Shown: one piece after another, positions 30,552 through 40,350 of the stretch
Layout: every line of letters starts with the position of its first letter
Numbering within the stretch: position 1 is the stretch's first letter
Notes under the pieces: generated by a model
Seen by the model: the letters and a program-made list of their open reading frames with translations, nothing else
Databases searched by the model: none
Told to the model about the DNA's origin: nothing
Assembly: GCA_025617375.2 (NCBI GenBank)
Contig: JAMYGW020000009.1
Span: 124,001 to 188,000 of the forward strand
Source: Acarospora socialis
Taxonomy: Eukaryota; Ascomycota; Lecanoromycetes; Acarosporales; Acarosporaceae
Direction: 5' to 3'
Length of the DNA stretch: 64,000 nt
Translations under genes and position numbers: made by a program

Positions 30552-33500
30552 CTAGTCCGCCCACTTCGACACATTGCTGTCGCGTGGTGGACCAGCCGGG
30601 CCGCGGGTTGCGCCCTGCCCGAAGTTGTTGTTGGGCAAGGAGAACGGAAACGGCTGGTTTGGCCGAAAGAGAGGCTCACCCCGGTTGGCGGCGGGGAATG
30701 AGAATGGGTTCTGAGGAAAGAGCGGCGTGGTAGGCGGGGCAAACGGAGGAGGTCGTTGCCCAGGAGCCCATGTCGAGCCGGCGTTGTAGGAGGGCGCGAA
30801 GCCCGAGGGAGAGGGAGAAAAGCCCGTGTTGTTGGGGCTGAAGGGGTGACGGGACGGCTGTCCGAAGTTGTAGCCGATTCCGTTGTTTTGCCCAGGAGGA
30901 CGGTAGGGCGGGAAGAGAGTGGAAGGTGACGGATTGAAGGACGCAGGCAGCTGCGGAGAGAAGGGCGGTCGAGGCGGGAGGTTTGGTTGGGGAGATGTGC
31001 TCCCCTCAGACGCCCAGCGGCTGAAGAGTCTGGAAGAACCAGGAGGCGGGAGAGTGGGTTGAGGTGACGTGCTTCCCTCGGGGCCCCAGCGGCTGGAGAG
31101 CATTGAAGAGGCCGGAGACTGCGCGGCATCTTGAGCTTCGGTAGAGTCTTGCTCATCGGCTACCTTACGCCCCTTGGTCCTCTGCCTACGTCTCCGTCGT
31201 GGCTCAGCACTCGGAGTGTCAGCGGACTGGCCCGTTGCTTGGTCCCGCACTCCATCAACCTCACTGCTCTCATCATGCAGTGGGGTATGGCTAGAAGTCG
31301 GACCCGTTGAGCCCGCCGGGACATATCCCCTAGGACCAGGCGTCGTTGCCTGGGCCGCCGGAGAGGAGTTTTGCTTCTGAGAGACTGCAGTCTCTCCAGA
31401 CTGCGGTCTAGCAACCCCTCCAGTGCTTGAACCACCCGCTCCATCGTCGTCTTCCTCCTTCGGGCTTGCCCGAGAGACGAAATCAACCTCGACTGGCAAT
31501 GGAGCTCCACACACCGGACAACGTCTATGCGCCAGTGAGTCGAGTGAGTGCCGCCGACTGCGGACTGGCATGCTACTTTCTGCTGGCTTCTCCCCAGCAG
31601 CCTGTCGCAGCTCCTTCGGTATGCAGGTTACCCTGACTGGCAGTGGGCCACCACATCGTAAGCATGCCTTATGTGCATGCGAGTCCAATGAGTGGCGTCG
31701 AGGGATTCGTTGACGCTTTGCCGCTTGTTGTTTGCCAGCTCGCTTTCGCTTGGCTTTGTGACCTCGTTTCCGCGCTGGGGCTACATTTTGCTCCTGAGCA
31801 GGCTCTGCCACCTCTTGACTCTCTAGGACGGCAGGCGGGACATGATGGGCCGGGTCTGCTTGGTGGGCCAAGCGTTGGGCCTCTGGTTCAGTGGGGTCCT
31901 CTTCCCCATCACCCTGTACCGTGCGCTGTTTTGCCTTGCTCTGGCCACCTTTGGCCCCGGTCTGCACCTCGGTTCGACGAGTCTCGAGTCGTCCCTCCAG
32001 GTCCTTGACCTGCTCCAGAGCTTGCGCAAGCTCCGCGTTTCCCCTCTCTAGCACTCGCTCCTGGTGCTCCGGGTTCCGTTCGTATGCTTGAACGGACGAG
32101 GTCTTGACATCGAGCTCATGCTCCAGGCGGCTGACTCGCTCTTGGAGTCTATCCACCCTCGAACGAGCCATCTCGTTGTCTTGCCGAAGTGCAGCAACTC
32201 CGGCTTCGGCATGGGTCAGTTCTGCATTATTCTGACCCAAGGATGCCCGGTCTCGCTCGGCCTGCGCCTCAAGCGTCTTGACGGCCGACGCTTTAAGCTC
32301 GAGATCGCGTTCGAGCCCCTCCGTCCGCTCCCGGAGACTTACTTCCTTTGCATGAGCTCCTTTGTGCTCGTGCTGGACTGCAGCGAGCTCAGACTTCAGG
32401 CTCGCCAACGCCAGGGCGTTCTGGTCTGAGGCGTTGCGTAGCTGCTGGACCTGCTGCTCTGAGGTCTCAACAGCTGACGAATTGCGGCTGAGATCATTCT
32501 CCAGCCGCTTGACTTCGTCCTCGAGGCTTTGTGATCTCGAATCAGCTTCCATGAGCTTCTGGCTGAGGTCATGGTTTTTGGAGTGTGACATCTCCAAATC
32601 AGTAGCTCCCTGATCAAGTTGCGCTTGAGTGTCCCGCAGCTGCTGTTGGAGACTTGTGATAGCGGAGATCTTGTTGGTAAAGTCGATCTCCAGCTGCTGC
32701 AAGCCAGCACGCAGCTTCTGAGCTGCTTCTTCAGCCACTTTTGCTTGTTCGGCAAGTCCGTCACGCTCAGAGCTTAGCTCCTCGATTTGGGCAGTCTTCT
32801 GCTTCAGAGACTGCTTCTGGCCCTCATATGAGATGTTCACAGCGTTGAGTCGCCGAGTTGTCTCTGCGTGCTTGATTTGTATGGCCCTTGCCTGATCGCG
32901 AGCCTGGTCTGACCGTTGCCGCTCTGTTAGCAACAGGTCATCCAGTGCCTTGTTGCCAGCTCGGAGGCGTTGAGTCTCTTCTTGAGCATGCTTCAGAGCT
33001 TGCTCTTGAGCTTCGGCATGGCGGTGAAGCTGAGCCTGCAATTCGTCTTCCAGGTTGGCAATCTTGTCCTGAGAGTCTCGCAGCTGCCGTTTGGAAGAAG
33101 CTTGAAAGGCTTCGATCTCATGGCGTTGGACTTCGAGCAACTGCTTTTGCTGCTCGAGATCATGCTGTAGAGTGGCCGCATATGCCTGAAGATCCTTTGC
33201 AGCCATCTCTTGTTGCTTGAGACTCTCTTGTCCCTCGGCGAGCAGCTTCGTCCGCTGGTCTAGATCCCGCTGTACAGCTTCCGCGTGTGCCCGGAGTTGG
33301 TCCGCTGTATTCTCAAGCCGTCTGTGATCCTCTTGGCCATCGGCGACCAGCTTCGTGTGCTGGTTCAGATCCCGCTGTAGAGAGTCGGTGTTTATTCGGA
33401 GTTGCATCACAGTTGTCTCGCAGATGTAGAGATCTTCCTGGCTCTTGATGAGCTGCTCCGTTCGCTGATCCAGATCCTTCCGAAGAGTGTCTGCTTGTAC

Positions 33501-34331
33501 CTGCAGTTGTCTCTCATCGGTCTCGCGGAGTTTGAGCGCTTTCTCTTTCTCATCGAGTAGCATGACCTTGGCGTCTAGATCCTTCCGCACGGTCTCCGCT
33601 TGTGCCACAAGTTGCTGGAAAAATGTCTCTTCGTGTTTGAGACCTTCCTTTTCCTTGGCGAGGACTTGGAATTGGGTGTAGACGTAATACCCAAGGCCAA
33701 TAGTCACAACGAAGAGAACAGCAGCGAAGAGCTGAATGAGCATCCCCACCATGAGGCTCAAAGGGAACACTATACGCCCAAACGACCAAAGGAGAGATCT
33801 GACGGCAATTAGAAGAGCTTTCCGCGTCCTCGACGTTGAGGCGTGACTGAAGTCATGGTTGCCGAGATGCAACTCGGCAGAGAAGTCTTTGAGATCCTCC
33901 ATCATGCGGATCAAGCCGTTGAAGACTGACAGAAAGTGCTTCGATATGCCTAGCCAAGCATCTACTACGGCGAAGGCGGCTAGGCGGAATCTGTAGAAGA
34001 TCGATTGGGGAGGGGGCCTGGTGTAGTTGGGCTCACCAGTAACATTCAGGTACGCTGGCTGCTCGTCTAGCTGCGTACCGTTCTGACTCGTTACTGGAGG
34101 TGAGACTGTGTCGTTGGTGACGTTAACCAACGGCACGACGGGAGCGACGATTTCCTGGGTCGAACTCGGCGTGAAGAAGTCAAGGACGTCGGGTACATGG
34201 AACGACGACGTGTAATCTATCGTGCGTTGATATATATAATCGAAGTCGCCATTTCGGCCCTTCTGGATGGCGAGCAGAATGGGCAGGATGACTGAAGCCA
34301 GAGTGGCGATGAGATGAGATACGATGAGCAT
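30552..34331 (-). CDS. Large membrane-anchored coiled-coil protein with CxxCG knuckles
   Basis: A single uninterrupted 1,259-codon exon. In order: a hydrophobic N-terminus (1-22, signal peptide or anchor); a region with five N-glycosylation sequons (N70, N73, N84, N96, N102), so probably lumenal; a strong membrane segment (about 188-217); a long coiled coil (about 220-790) that begins with five exact 35-residue repeats (244-418); a basic nuclear-localisation-like stretch (852-875, RKRGHKAKRKR); two copies of RRHSLDSxAHxxCxxCGxPLPV (878-899 and 926-947); and a Pro/Asn/Phe-rich tail with SRWxxEGSTSPQP repeats ending VSKWAD. No family is recognised. Topology suggests a type I protein with its coiled coil in cytosol or nucleoplasm, perhaps at the nuclear envelope; this is inference. 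Confidence 0.8.
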   Translation of the reverse strand: MLIVSHLIATLASVILPILLAIQKGRNGDFDYIYQRTIDYTSSFHVPDVLDFFTPSSTQEIVAPVVPLVNVTNDTVSPPVTSQNGTQLDEQPAYLNVTGEPNYTRPPPQSIFYRFRLAAFAVVDAWLGISKHFLSVFNGLIRMMEDLKDFSAELHLGNHDFSHASTSRTRKALLIAVRSLLWSFGRIVFPLSLMVGMLIQLFAAVLFVVTIGLGYYVYTQFQVLAKEKEGLKHEETFFQQLVAQAETVRKDLDAKVMLLDEKEKALKLRETDERQLQVQADTLRKDLDQRTEQLIKSQEDLYICETTVMQLRINTDSLQRDLNQHTKLVADGQEDHRRLENTADQLRAHAEAVQRDLDQRTKLLAEGQESLKQQEMAAKDLQAYAATLQHDLEQQKQLLEVQRHEIEAFQASSKRQLRDSQDKIANLEDELQAQLHRHAEAQEQALKHAQEETQRLRAGNKALDDLLLTERQRSDQARDQARAIQIKHAETTRRLNAVNISYEGQKQSLKQKTAQIEELSSERDGLAEQAKVAEEAAQKLRAGLQQLEIDFTNKISAITSLQQQLRDTQAQLDQGATDLEMSHSKNHDLSQKLMEADSRSQSLEDEVKRLENDLSRNSSAVETSEQQVQQLRNASDQNALALASLKSELAAVQHEHKGAHAKEVSLRERTEGLERDLELKASAVKTLEAQAERDRASLGQNNAELTHAEAGVAALRQDNEMARSRVDRLQERVSRLEHELDVKTSSVQAYERNPEHQERVLERGNAELAQALEQVKDLEGRLETRRTEVQTGAKGGQSKAKQRTVQGDGEEDPTEPEAQRLAHQADPAHHVPPAVLESQEVAEPAQEQNVAPARKRGHKAKRKRAGKQQAAKRQRIPRRHSLDSHAHKACLRCGGPLPVRVTCIPKELRQAAGEKPAESSMPVRSRRHSLDSLAHRRCPVCGAPLPVEVDFVSRASPKEEDDDGAGGSSTGGVARPQSGETAVSQKQNSSPAAQATTPGPRGYVPAGSTGPTSSHTPLHDESSEVDGVRDQATGQSADTPSAEPRRRRRQRTKGRKVADEQDSTEAQDAAQSPASSMLSSRWGPEGSTSPQPTLPPPGSSRLFSRWASEGSTSPQPNLPPRPPFSPQLPASFNPSPSTLFPPYRPPGQNNGIGYNFGQPSRHPFSPNNTGFSPSPSGFAPSYNAGSTWAPGQRPPPFAPPTTPLFPQNPFSFPAANRGEPLFRPNQPFPFSLPNNNFGQGATRGPAGPPRDSNVSKWAD
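33078..33602 (-). repeat. Five tandem 105-bp coding repeats (35 residues each)
   Basis: Units at residues 244-278, 279-313, 314-348, 349-383 and 384-418 share the pattern xAxTLxRDLDQxxxLLxxxQExL..xxxxxQLxx. The period is constant at 35 residues, exactly five heptads, so coiled-coil register is kept. Confidence 0.85.
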
Positions 34332-34753
34332 TTTGCTCTAGTGGCTCGTCTTCGGGTGCTTGTTGTGCTGGACCTTGAAAGTTGACAGCTGCTGTGCTGT
34401 CGTATGTAGTGAGAGATGGAGGGTCTGGACTGTTGATCCTCAAGATAAAGTGACGGAGTCCAGCAACTGGCCTACTATCTTTTCGAGAAGTGAATGATAA
34501 GTAGAAGACAGATACAGTGTGAAGACTATCCCAATCTAGGAGTTCTAGATGAGGAGTGATGGATGGAAAGACAAGTGGTACAGTTGCGTCTGAGTGTGTG
34601 TTGGTAAGGAAGAAGGACGAAGGTTGGAGAAACTTGAAGGGAGATAAGTCAGGCAGCAATGTGTTACTCAACGGTGAATGAACTGTCGGAAAGTCTCAAT
34701 CGGAGTGTTACAAACATCAGTGAAGTAGCCTAGCTTCATATTGTTCTATTGTC
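34332..34753. other. Upstream region of the coiled-coil gene
   Basis: A 163-codon minus ORF (34180-34671) overlaps the start of the coiled-coil gene in another frame. It has no domain and probably reflects a 5' UTR or promoter. No other feature seen. Confidence 0.5.
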
Positions 34754-35340
34754 CTATTTATTGGCATTTTGTGCCGCAGTATCCTGCCATCTTCGTCAGC
34801 TTGATCGTATTCGTTTTAGGGCAAACAACGTACAAGATACACTTGGTAGAAATCCATCTTCATACTCCCTCCCTCCTCAACCAGATGCGCTCTCGCAGCC
34901 CAATTAATCTCCGAGCTCTTCCCGTTCTTCAACCCATAACCTACAGTACCGTATAACATGACCTCGTCCGAATCTTGTCCGAACGGAAAGACCTTTAAGG
35001 GCTTGTGCTTGCGACTCGCGACATGCTCCCACATCGCTTTTCGAAGAGCTAGGATCTCTAAATGCGAGAGAAAACGCATCAACATAGAACAGGTAATAGC
35101 GAAAGAAAAATATGTTTTTTAGAAAGCTGCTGCAATGCGAATTGAAAGTACAAGATTTGTCATACCCGATCTTCCTTTTACGGTCTTTGAGGCCATGACG
35201 AGGGTAGCGTTCTCCGTGAAAGAGTCAGCATACTGCTGGTGGGCATCAGGGGTATCTGAGATCTTGTAGAATTGTTCGAAGAACGGTTTGACGGCTGGAT
35301 TGACAGACACGTCAGGGTATTCTGAGGCGTATGAGCTCAT
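34754..35340 (-). CDS. SnoaL/NTF2-like fold protein
   Basis: Exons 35166-35340, 34834-35057 and 34754-34783 (introns 108 and 50 bp) encode 142 residues. The order MSSYASEYPDVSVNPAVKPF, FYKISDTPDAHQQYADSFTE, then ATLVMASKTVKGRSEILALR is the helix-strand start of a SnoaL-like cone. KVFPFGQDSDEVMLYGTVGY and then WAARAHLVEEGGSMKMDFYQ give the later strands. The last exon is only 30 nt (DTAAQNANK). Proteins of this compact fold include small-molecule isomerases, dehydratases and binding proteins; no catalytic pair can be assigned with confidence. The internal ATG upstream of 35340 is not needed. Confidence 0.85.
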
Positions 35341-35891
35341 CCTTAAAATCGTGAATGTAAAGCGCCCTGCACTTTTTGTATGTGATGTGAGCTTGAAGTC
35401 ACTCTGGGAGGATCTCAGCAACGTTCGATGAACTATGTACATGAAATTGAAGCAAACAGCAATTGATATCCTCAGATTGTGACTCCGGTGATCATCATGA
35501 GGTATTGCGAATCCTTGAGGTGATGTCAAACTTAGTGTTTTAGCATGCCCTCGGCTGCGGCTCGGCTTGCGGCAGGCAGCGGCTAAGCTAACATGCCCTA
35601 GGGTATCGCGTTATCGGTCAAATATCTCCTTTTCTACTTTTAATCCAGAACGTGATCTTTTCCACGACTCATACTTTACAATGCAGTACATATCACCAAG
35701 AGACAACTCTCCCTTCCATAGAGTGCCAGTTGTACCTCCAAAAACGTCGCAGATATACCTCAGGATATTCTCGTAGACACCTGCTTACAACCTTCTATGA
35801 CAATATGGTACACAAATGTAATGCCGATATATGTACTACACTCTAGGAGGTTGGGAATTTGGAGCACGCTCCGCGCGACGCTTTGCAAGCC
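35341..35891. other. Intergenic
   Basis: Promoter side of the SnoaL-like gene and 3' flank of the DUF4149 gene. Short plus-strand ORFs (35567-35982) lack domains. Confidence 0.55.
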
Positions 35892-36606
35892 TCAGCGCAG
35901 CCTTTCCGCCAACGTAACCCCATACCACACCGTAGCGAGCAGGCCAAGAAGATTGAGCAATGACGAAGCGCCATGCATCTGAGCGAACGCCTTGTTCATG
36001 CGCGTCATCTCCTTCGAGTGCGGCGGACTATCGTAGCTCTTCTTCCCGTCCTGCGTTTCTAAGAGTACACCGTCAGCTTAGTCCTCCCGATCAAGACCCG
36101 GGAAACGTACCCTGATGTTTCCGCTCCCTCATGATCCTCGTCGTCGCAGGTCCGACGACGGCCAAGTTCATCAGGCTGGTTGCGAAGACGGTCAAGATCG
36201 GCACGAGCACGTGCATGCGATTACTTTCGGCCAACACGCCGCCGAACCCAGAGGGTCCAGAACCGGTCAATGTGCGCTCCCCGGGGTAAGTGAGTGCGAG
36301 TATAACCGGTAATGCGGTTTGGAGTGAGAAGTATATCGGGAAGATGGCTTGTTGTAGTGAGGCAAATTGGGGGCGCGGGAGTGCTCTGTATGCTACTATG
36401 CCTCCGACGAAGGACTGTTGGGGTGATCAGTTATTCGCCTCGACTGGACATGTGTCGATCTACCTGGAAGAATTGCGTGCCAAGCAGTGTTCCATAGCTG
36501 GGTGGAGTGTTAGCTATCACATGGCTGTGAGCGTAGAGGATGTAGGAAGTACGCACCTGAGGACATGATATGGCGCCGGGCTGGCGAGTGTTGAGAAATC
36601 GACCAT
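35892..36606 (-). CDS. TMEM205/DUF4149 membrane protein
   Basis: Exons 36557-36606, 36464-36497, 36111-36414 and 35892-36058 (introns 59, 49 and 52 bp) give 184 residues. The opening YHVLSYGTLLGTQFFQSFVG followed by GGIVAYRALPRPQFASLQQA and IFPIYFSLQTALPVILAL is the hallmark of the DUF4149/TMEM205-like family. Four membrane segments are expected (about 15-35, 55-75, 105-130, 155-175); the last is SLLNLLGLLATVWYGVTLAE. The loop with RMRERKHQ-type basic residues faces one side only. Human TMEM205 is linked to cisplatin resistance, but the fungal role is unknown. The 34-nt second exon would be easy to miss in automatic annotation. Confidence 0.87.
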
Positions 36607-37158
36607 AGCTATCTTTCCTCGGCTTGAGGACGCAGTGAGGAACGGTTTGTTGTGTGCAGCGAATTCTTAATTATTCCGTGTGTTTATGTCGATACACTCA
36701 TGGGGGACCCTCGAGAGAATATGATGACGTAATTGATACCTTACTTTCTCAGGGTCGAGCAAATACAACCAGTATACATTTATTGAGCAGCAAAATAATG
36801 ACTTTAAAAAGTGTTCAAATTGGATGACGGCTGGACTTAACTAGGTTAAGGTAAGCTGATGGTCAGTCTGACATCGATCGTAGAGATTGAGGACTGTATT
36901 TCCTACTACCATAGCCTTGGCTCTCTTTCCAAGCGCATCTAAGGAAGGCCAAGTCCCAGGTAGACATGCCAGGAAAGCATAAGGTAGGCATAGGAGAAAG
37001 CAAACGCCTATAAGGAACGTGTTTCACATCTACCGTCTGTTGAGCTACACCAGCCATGAAGAAGCGCCTTAGCATGACCGGCCACATCAGTCGCTCTGCT
37101 CTGCGCAGAGAATGAACCGTACGCGTTTACCCCTCGTGCTTGTCGGGAGAAGTTTCGC
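36607..37158. other. Intergenic
   Basis: Promoter side of the DUF4149 gene and 3' flank of the Gfd2-like gene. A minus ORF at 36863-37087 has no domain. A GGTTAAGGTAAG word lies near 36844. Confidence 0.55.
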
Positions 37159-39518
37159 TCACCAATACTGCAATGCAGCCTGGTAGGCATTATCCGCCTC
37201 CTCTTTCGCTTTGCTCTTTGCTTTTTTGTCCGCCGTGCGCTTTTCGATGTTAGCTTTACCATTGCCAGGGGCACCGACACCGGCAACGCCAACACGTTGA
37301 CGCTGAGCGCCATCCCCGCCCCCAAGCTCCACCCTCAAACGCTCTGGACTCCCCCCATCGTCTCCCTCCTCTGGACTGGACCACCCCTCTGCGTTTTCTC
37401 TAACCCTTTCCTCCGCCTCTCTAACCGCCCACTCAACCTTCCTCTCCATGTCCTGCTCTCTCTCCTCCCTCTCCCTCTTCGCGTTCAAACCTCTTATCGC
37501 GATGCCCAGCAGCGCATACAGGGTATAGGCCGCGTCGTTGCCGGCATTATGTAGGTTCCAGCCCGCGATGCCGAGATCGAGCAAGATGGAGCCGAGGGAA
37601 CGGGCGTTGTTGTCGCGTGTCAGTGCACGGTAGAGGGAGGCAGTGTCGATGATTTCGAGCAGTGTCGAGAGATTTAGCGGGTTGTAACCTAGGCGTTGCA
37701 GGTAGTTGATGTCTTGGCTGATGTCATGGCCGACGAGGATGATATTGCGTTTTTCCGGGCCCGACTCTTGTGCTAGTGCGGTGCGTGGAGTGGGTGCCGT
37801 TTGAATGGCTGGGTCGGTATCAAGGTTTGGTTCTGCGAAGGGAGTAGCGGAGAACGGAGGACGGAAACATGAGGCTACGGTTCGAGGGGCGTGTTTGATG
37901 GAGATCCATTCGCTTTGACCGTCATTGAACTCGAAGCGGTCGGCACAGCCAGAGACGAAGTCTGTGTTGATTAGATGCGCGTGCTCTCGGATGCGGAAGT
38001 GGCGAGAGCGGATCACTTTCCTCCAAGCCTTGCCATCTTCTCCAGGTGGGATACCCTGAAGATCGCGGCTGTCGAGGGTGGAAACGCCGATCTCGGTGAT
38101 GATGTTGTGACTCCGTTCGTAAGATTCCACATCAACGCAGACGAATACAACGTCTTTGTCACAAGAATATGGCACGGCTTCATCGACAGCAACAGGGGGT
38201 AAGACTTGTCCCGCAGCGAGAGCGTGCTCCTTTCTAGCGTCTTGGAGCTCCGTCCAGCTCAGTTCTGCCTTCTGCAACGGATCGTCCTTTGCAGTGGCCG
38301 TGCGTCGGGGTCGAAGGCCGAGGTATCGTTGAGTGCGTTTCAACTCTCGACACCATTTCTGTTTCTGCTGGATCCGCTCGCCTTGCTTCTTGGCCTTTGA
38401 CGCCTTGGACTTGTTCTTCGAGGCGTCGAGGGCAGCTTCCATTTTCTCCTTGAAAGCTTTGAAAGAACGGTCCGTGGGCTCCTTTGTTGATGGAATCTCA
38501 CTTTCCAGTCTATACTCTTCTTGTGGGGCGTTACTCGTCATCTCGTCGAAAGCGTTCCGTGACCTAGAGCGACCGAGGTAGCGTGGGCGGGGAGTTGTTT
38601 CGTCACGAAACGAAATAAGGAAGCCACTATCTCTTGGAGCTTTGGGGAAAGAAAGATCACAGTTTAGTTCCTTGTTGATCTCTGTGAAAAGAGCCTGAAC
38701 TTGGCTTGAAGGTACGAAGAATATAGGCTTCACCGCTACCGACGGTGGAGGATGTACGTAGTAGCTGTACAGAACTGATCAGCACCACAACTTGCCGGAA
38801 ATGACAGGGAAGATACACCAGGCCGGGATGATGAAAGGAGTTGGTTGCAAATTGAGATAAAAAAGTCAATGTTCAGCGTGCAGGAGTGCTGTATGAACAG
38901 CAAACAAGCCATTGGTGAAGAAACTGTGACAGGCACGGAAGAGAAGGGAGAGGGGTATTCACTAGGACAGCAGGTGTTATCAGGAGCTTACATGTCCCAA
39001 GTCCGTTCCCAGAATTGGCCAGCGTTGAAGTAGCTATCGGCCACGACCTCTGATAAGTCCTTGCCCACGTGTCTGTAAGGATATCTGCTCACTGCCAGAA
39101 TAGGGCAGAACTTCTCGCCGGGAACGGCCAATTCCCCAAGCTGCAGCCCCAGACCTGGGGTATTGTCACTGGTCTCCAATCTGATTACGGCCGTGTGCTT
39201 TGGGGTCGTTGTAGGTCCTTGCTTCCCCTTCTTCTTACCTTTACGCTTCCCCGAGGCCGTTACGGATCCTGGCGCAGGTACGTTCTCATCGCCAGAGTCG
39301 TAGACTACTGGCTCAATATCTTCTCCGTAGCTGGGGTATGACGTCGGTAAGTCCTGGTTCGTGTGAGAAGTTGTTGAGTCGGTTAGGGCGGTCGCTTCGA
39401 AAGGAGGAGTCGTCTCTTGTTGGGCCTCTTCCACAGCTACCGGAAGCTTTGGGAGCCGACCTTCGACAAGATCATCCTCGAAAAGAAGTCTCAATTTCTC
39501 GGCTTTTGACGCCGCCAT
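37159..39518 (-). CDS. Gfd2/YDR514C-like DEDDh exonuclease-domain protein
   Basis: Exons 38992-39518 and 37159-38764, joined across a 227-bp intron (GTAAGC..GTACAG), give 710 residues. The ATG at 39518 has a good context (ACCATGGCG); an in-frame ATG 33 nt upstream is possible. The N-terminal part contains AGQFWERTWDIYYVHPPPS, typical of fungal Gfd2-like proteins. The C-terminal RNase H-like fold keeps the DEDDh residues: D387-x-E389 (FVCVDVESYE), GHDISQD (D523) and H581-x4-D586 (HNAGND). Yeast Gfd2 was linked genetically to the mRNA-export helicase Dbp5, and YDR514C is its paralogue; their catalytic role is poorly known. Retention of all four acids suggests real nuclease activity here. A charged, repetitive tail with a KKAKSKAK stretch follows. 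Confidence 0.88.
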
Positions 39519-40350
39519 GGTACTAGGATCGATATATGAGACGTGAATCATGAAATTTTAGAACATATGGTTTCTCGTTTCTTAGAGGAGATTAGGCGTG
39601 CCGCATGGACACGCACCACAAGGGAATCAGACTACTTAGGTAGGTAATTGATCTCTGGAGTCTGCTTCGACTTCGTCTGCTTTGCCCCAGAGGCCGAAGT
39701 TGTGTGTAAATGAATCTGAATATGTGGGAGGAGAATTAACATGAGAAAGCAACGCTCCTTCTGTTTCTCTTAGTGAATGGTAGGCGCTTAGGTAGCCTTC
39801 GAGCCTGCAGTGCTTCGGCTCATAGCCCTGGGAACAGTCTAAGCTCCATGGTCGGATCTTCTACGAGTACAGGACGATTGTTCATGGAGGCAAAAGGTTG
39901 TATCCATGTGACGGAGCCTGGACAATGCTATACTGTCCCATCCATCCAGACCGTTCACTAGCAAGTCCTTATCCGCCTGATCTCACGCAAACATGACTCC
40001 TTTACGAGAATTGGCAAAGGGTCTCGATATGAGTGTTTTCGGTTATGTCTTATAGCTTGAATTGTTGAGGCGATAAGGTAAGGTAATGAAAGTTATGATG
40101 GATGCCCACGGGTTCCTTGCATTAGCGTCCCTCGCCTAAATTTCCTCTTTGACTGAGCTGCGACACGCGAGTCTGAGCTCTTGACGACCTCTGATAGTTT
40201 ACCTTAGATAGGATAACACAGTTACCAGCAGTCATTGCATGACTCTGCACGACACTTCCTTTCCATGCTCACTTATAGCAGCTAACCCAGGTGCATGTCT
40301 AGAGTGTCATTTGGCTTGTCAGCTGTGGACTAATCGAAAAGCAACATCAA
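39519..40350. promoter_or_regulatory. Divergent promoter, Gfd2-like nuclease / ING protein
   Basis: 832 bp between the two starts. It includes TTAGGTAGGTAATT near 39636 and AAGGTAAGGTAATG at 40075. An ORF at 39773-39961 has no domain. Confidence 0.55.

Noticed and set aside
30512-31156. ORFs on both strands over the Pro/Asn-rich tail of the coiled-coil gene.
   Set aside because: Frame shadows of low-complexity coding DNA.
34180-34671. 163-codon ORF overlapping the start of the coiled-coil gene.
   Set aside because: Different frame, no domain; more likely 5' UTR sequence.
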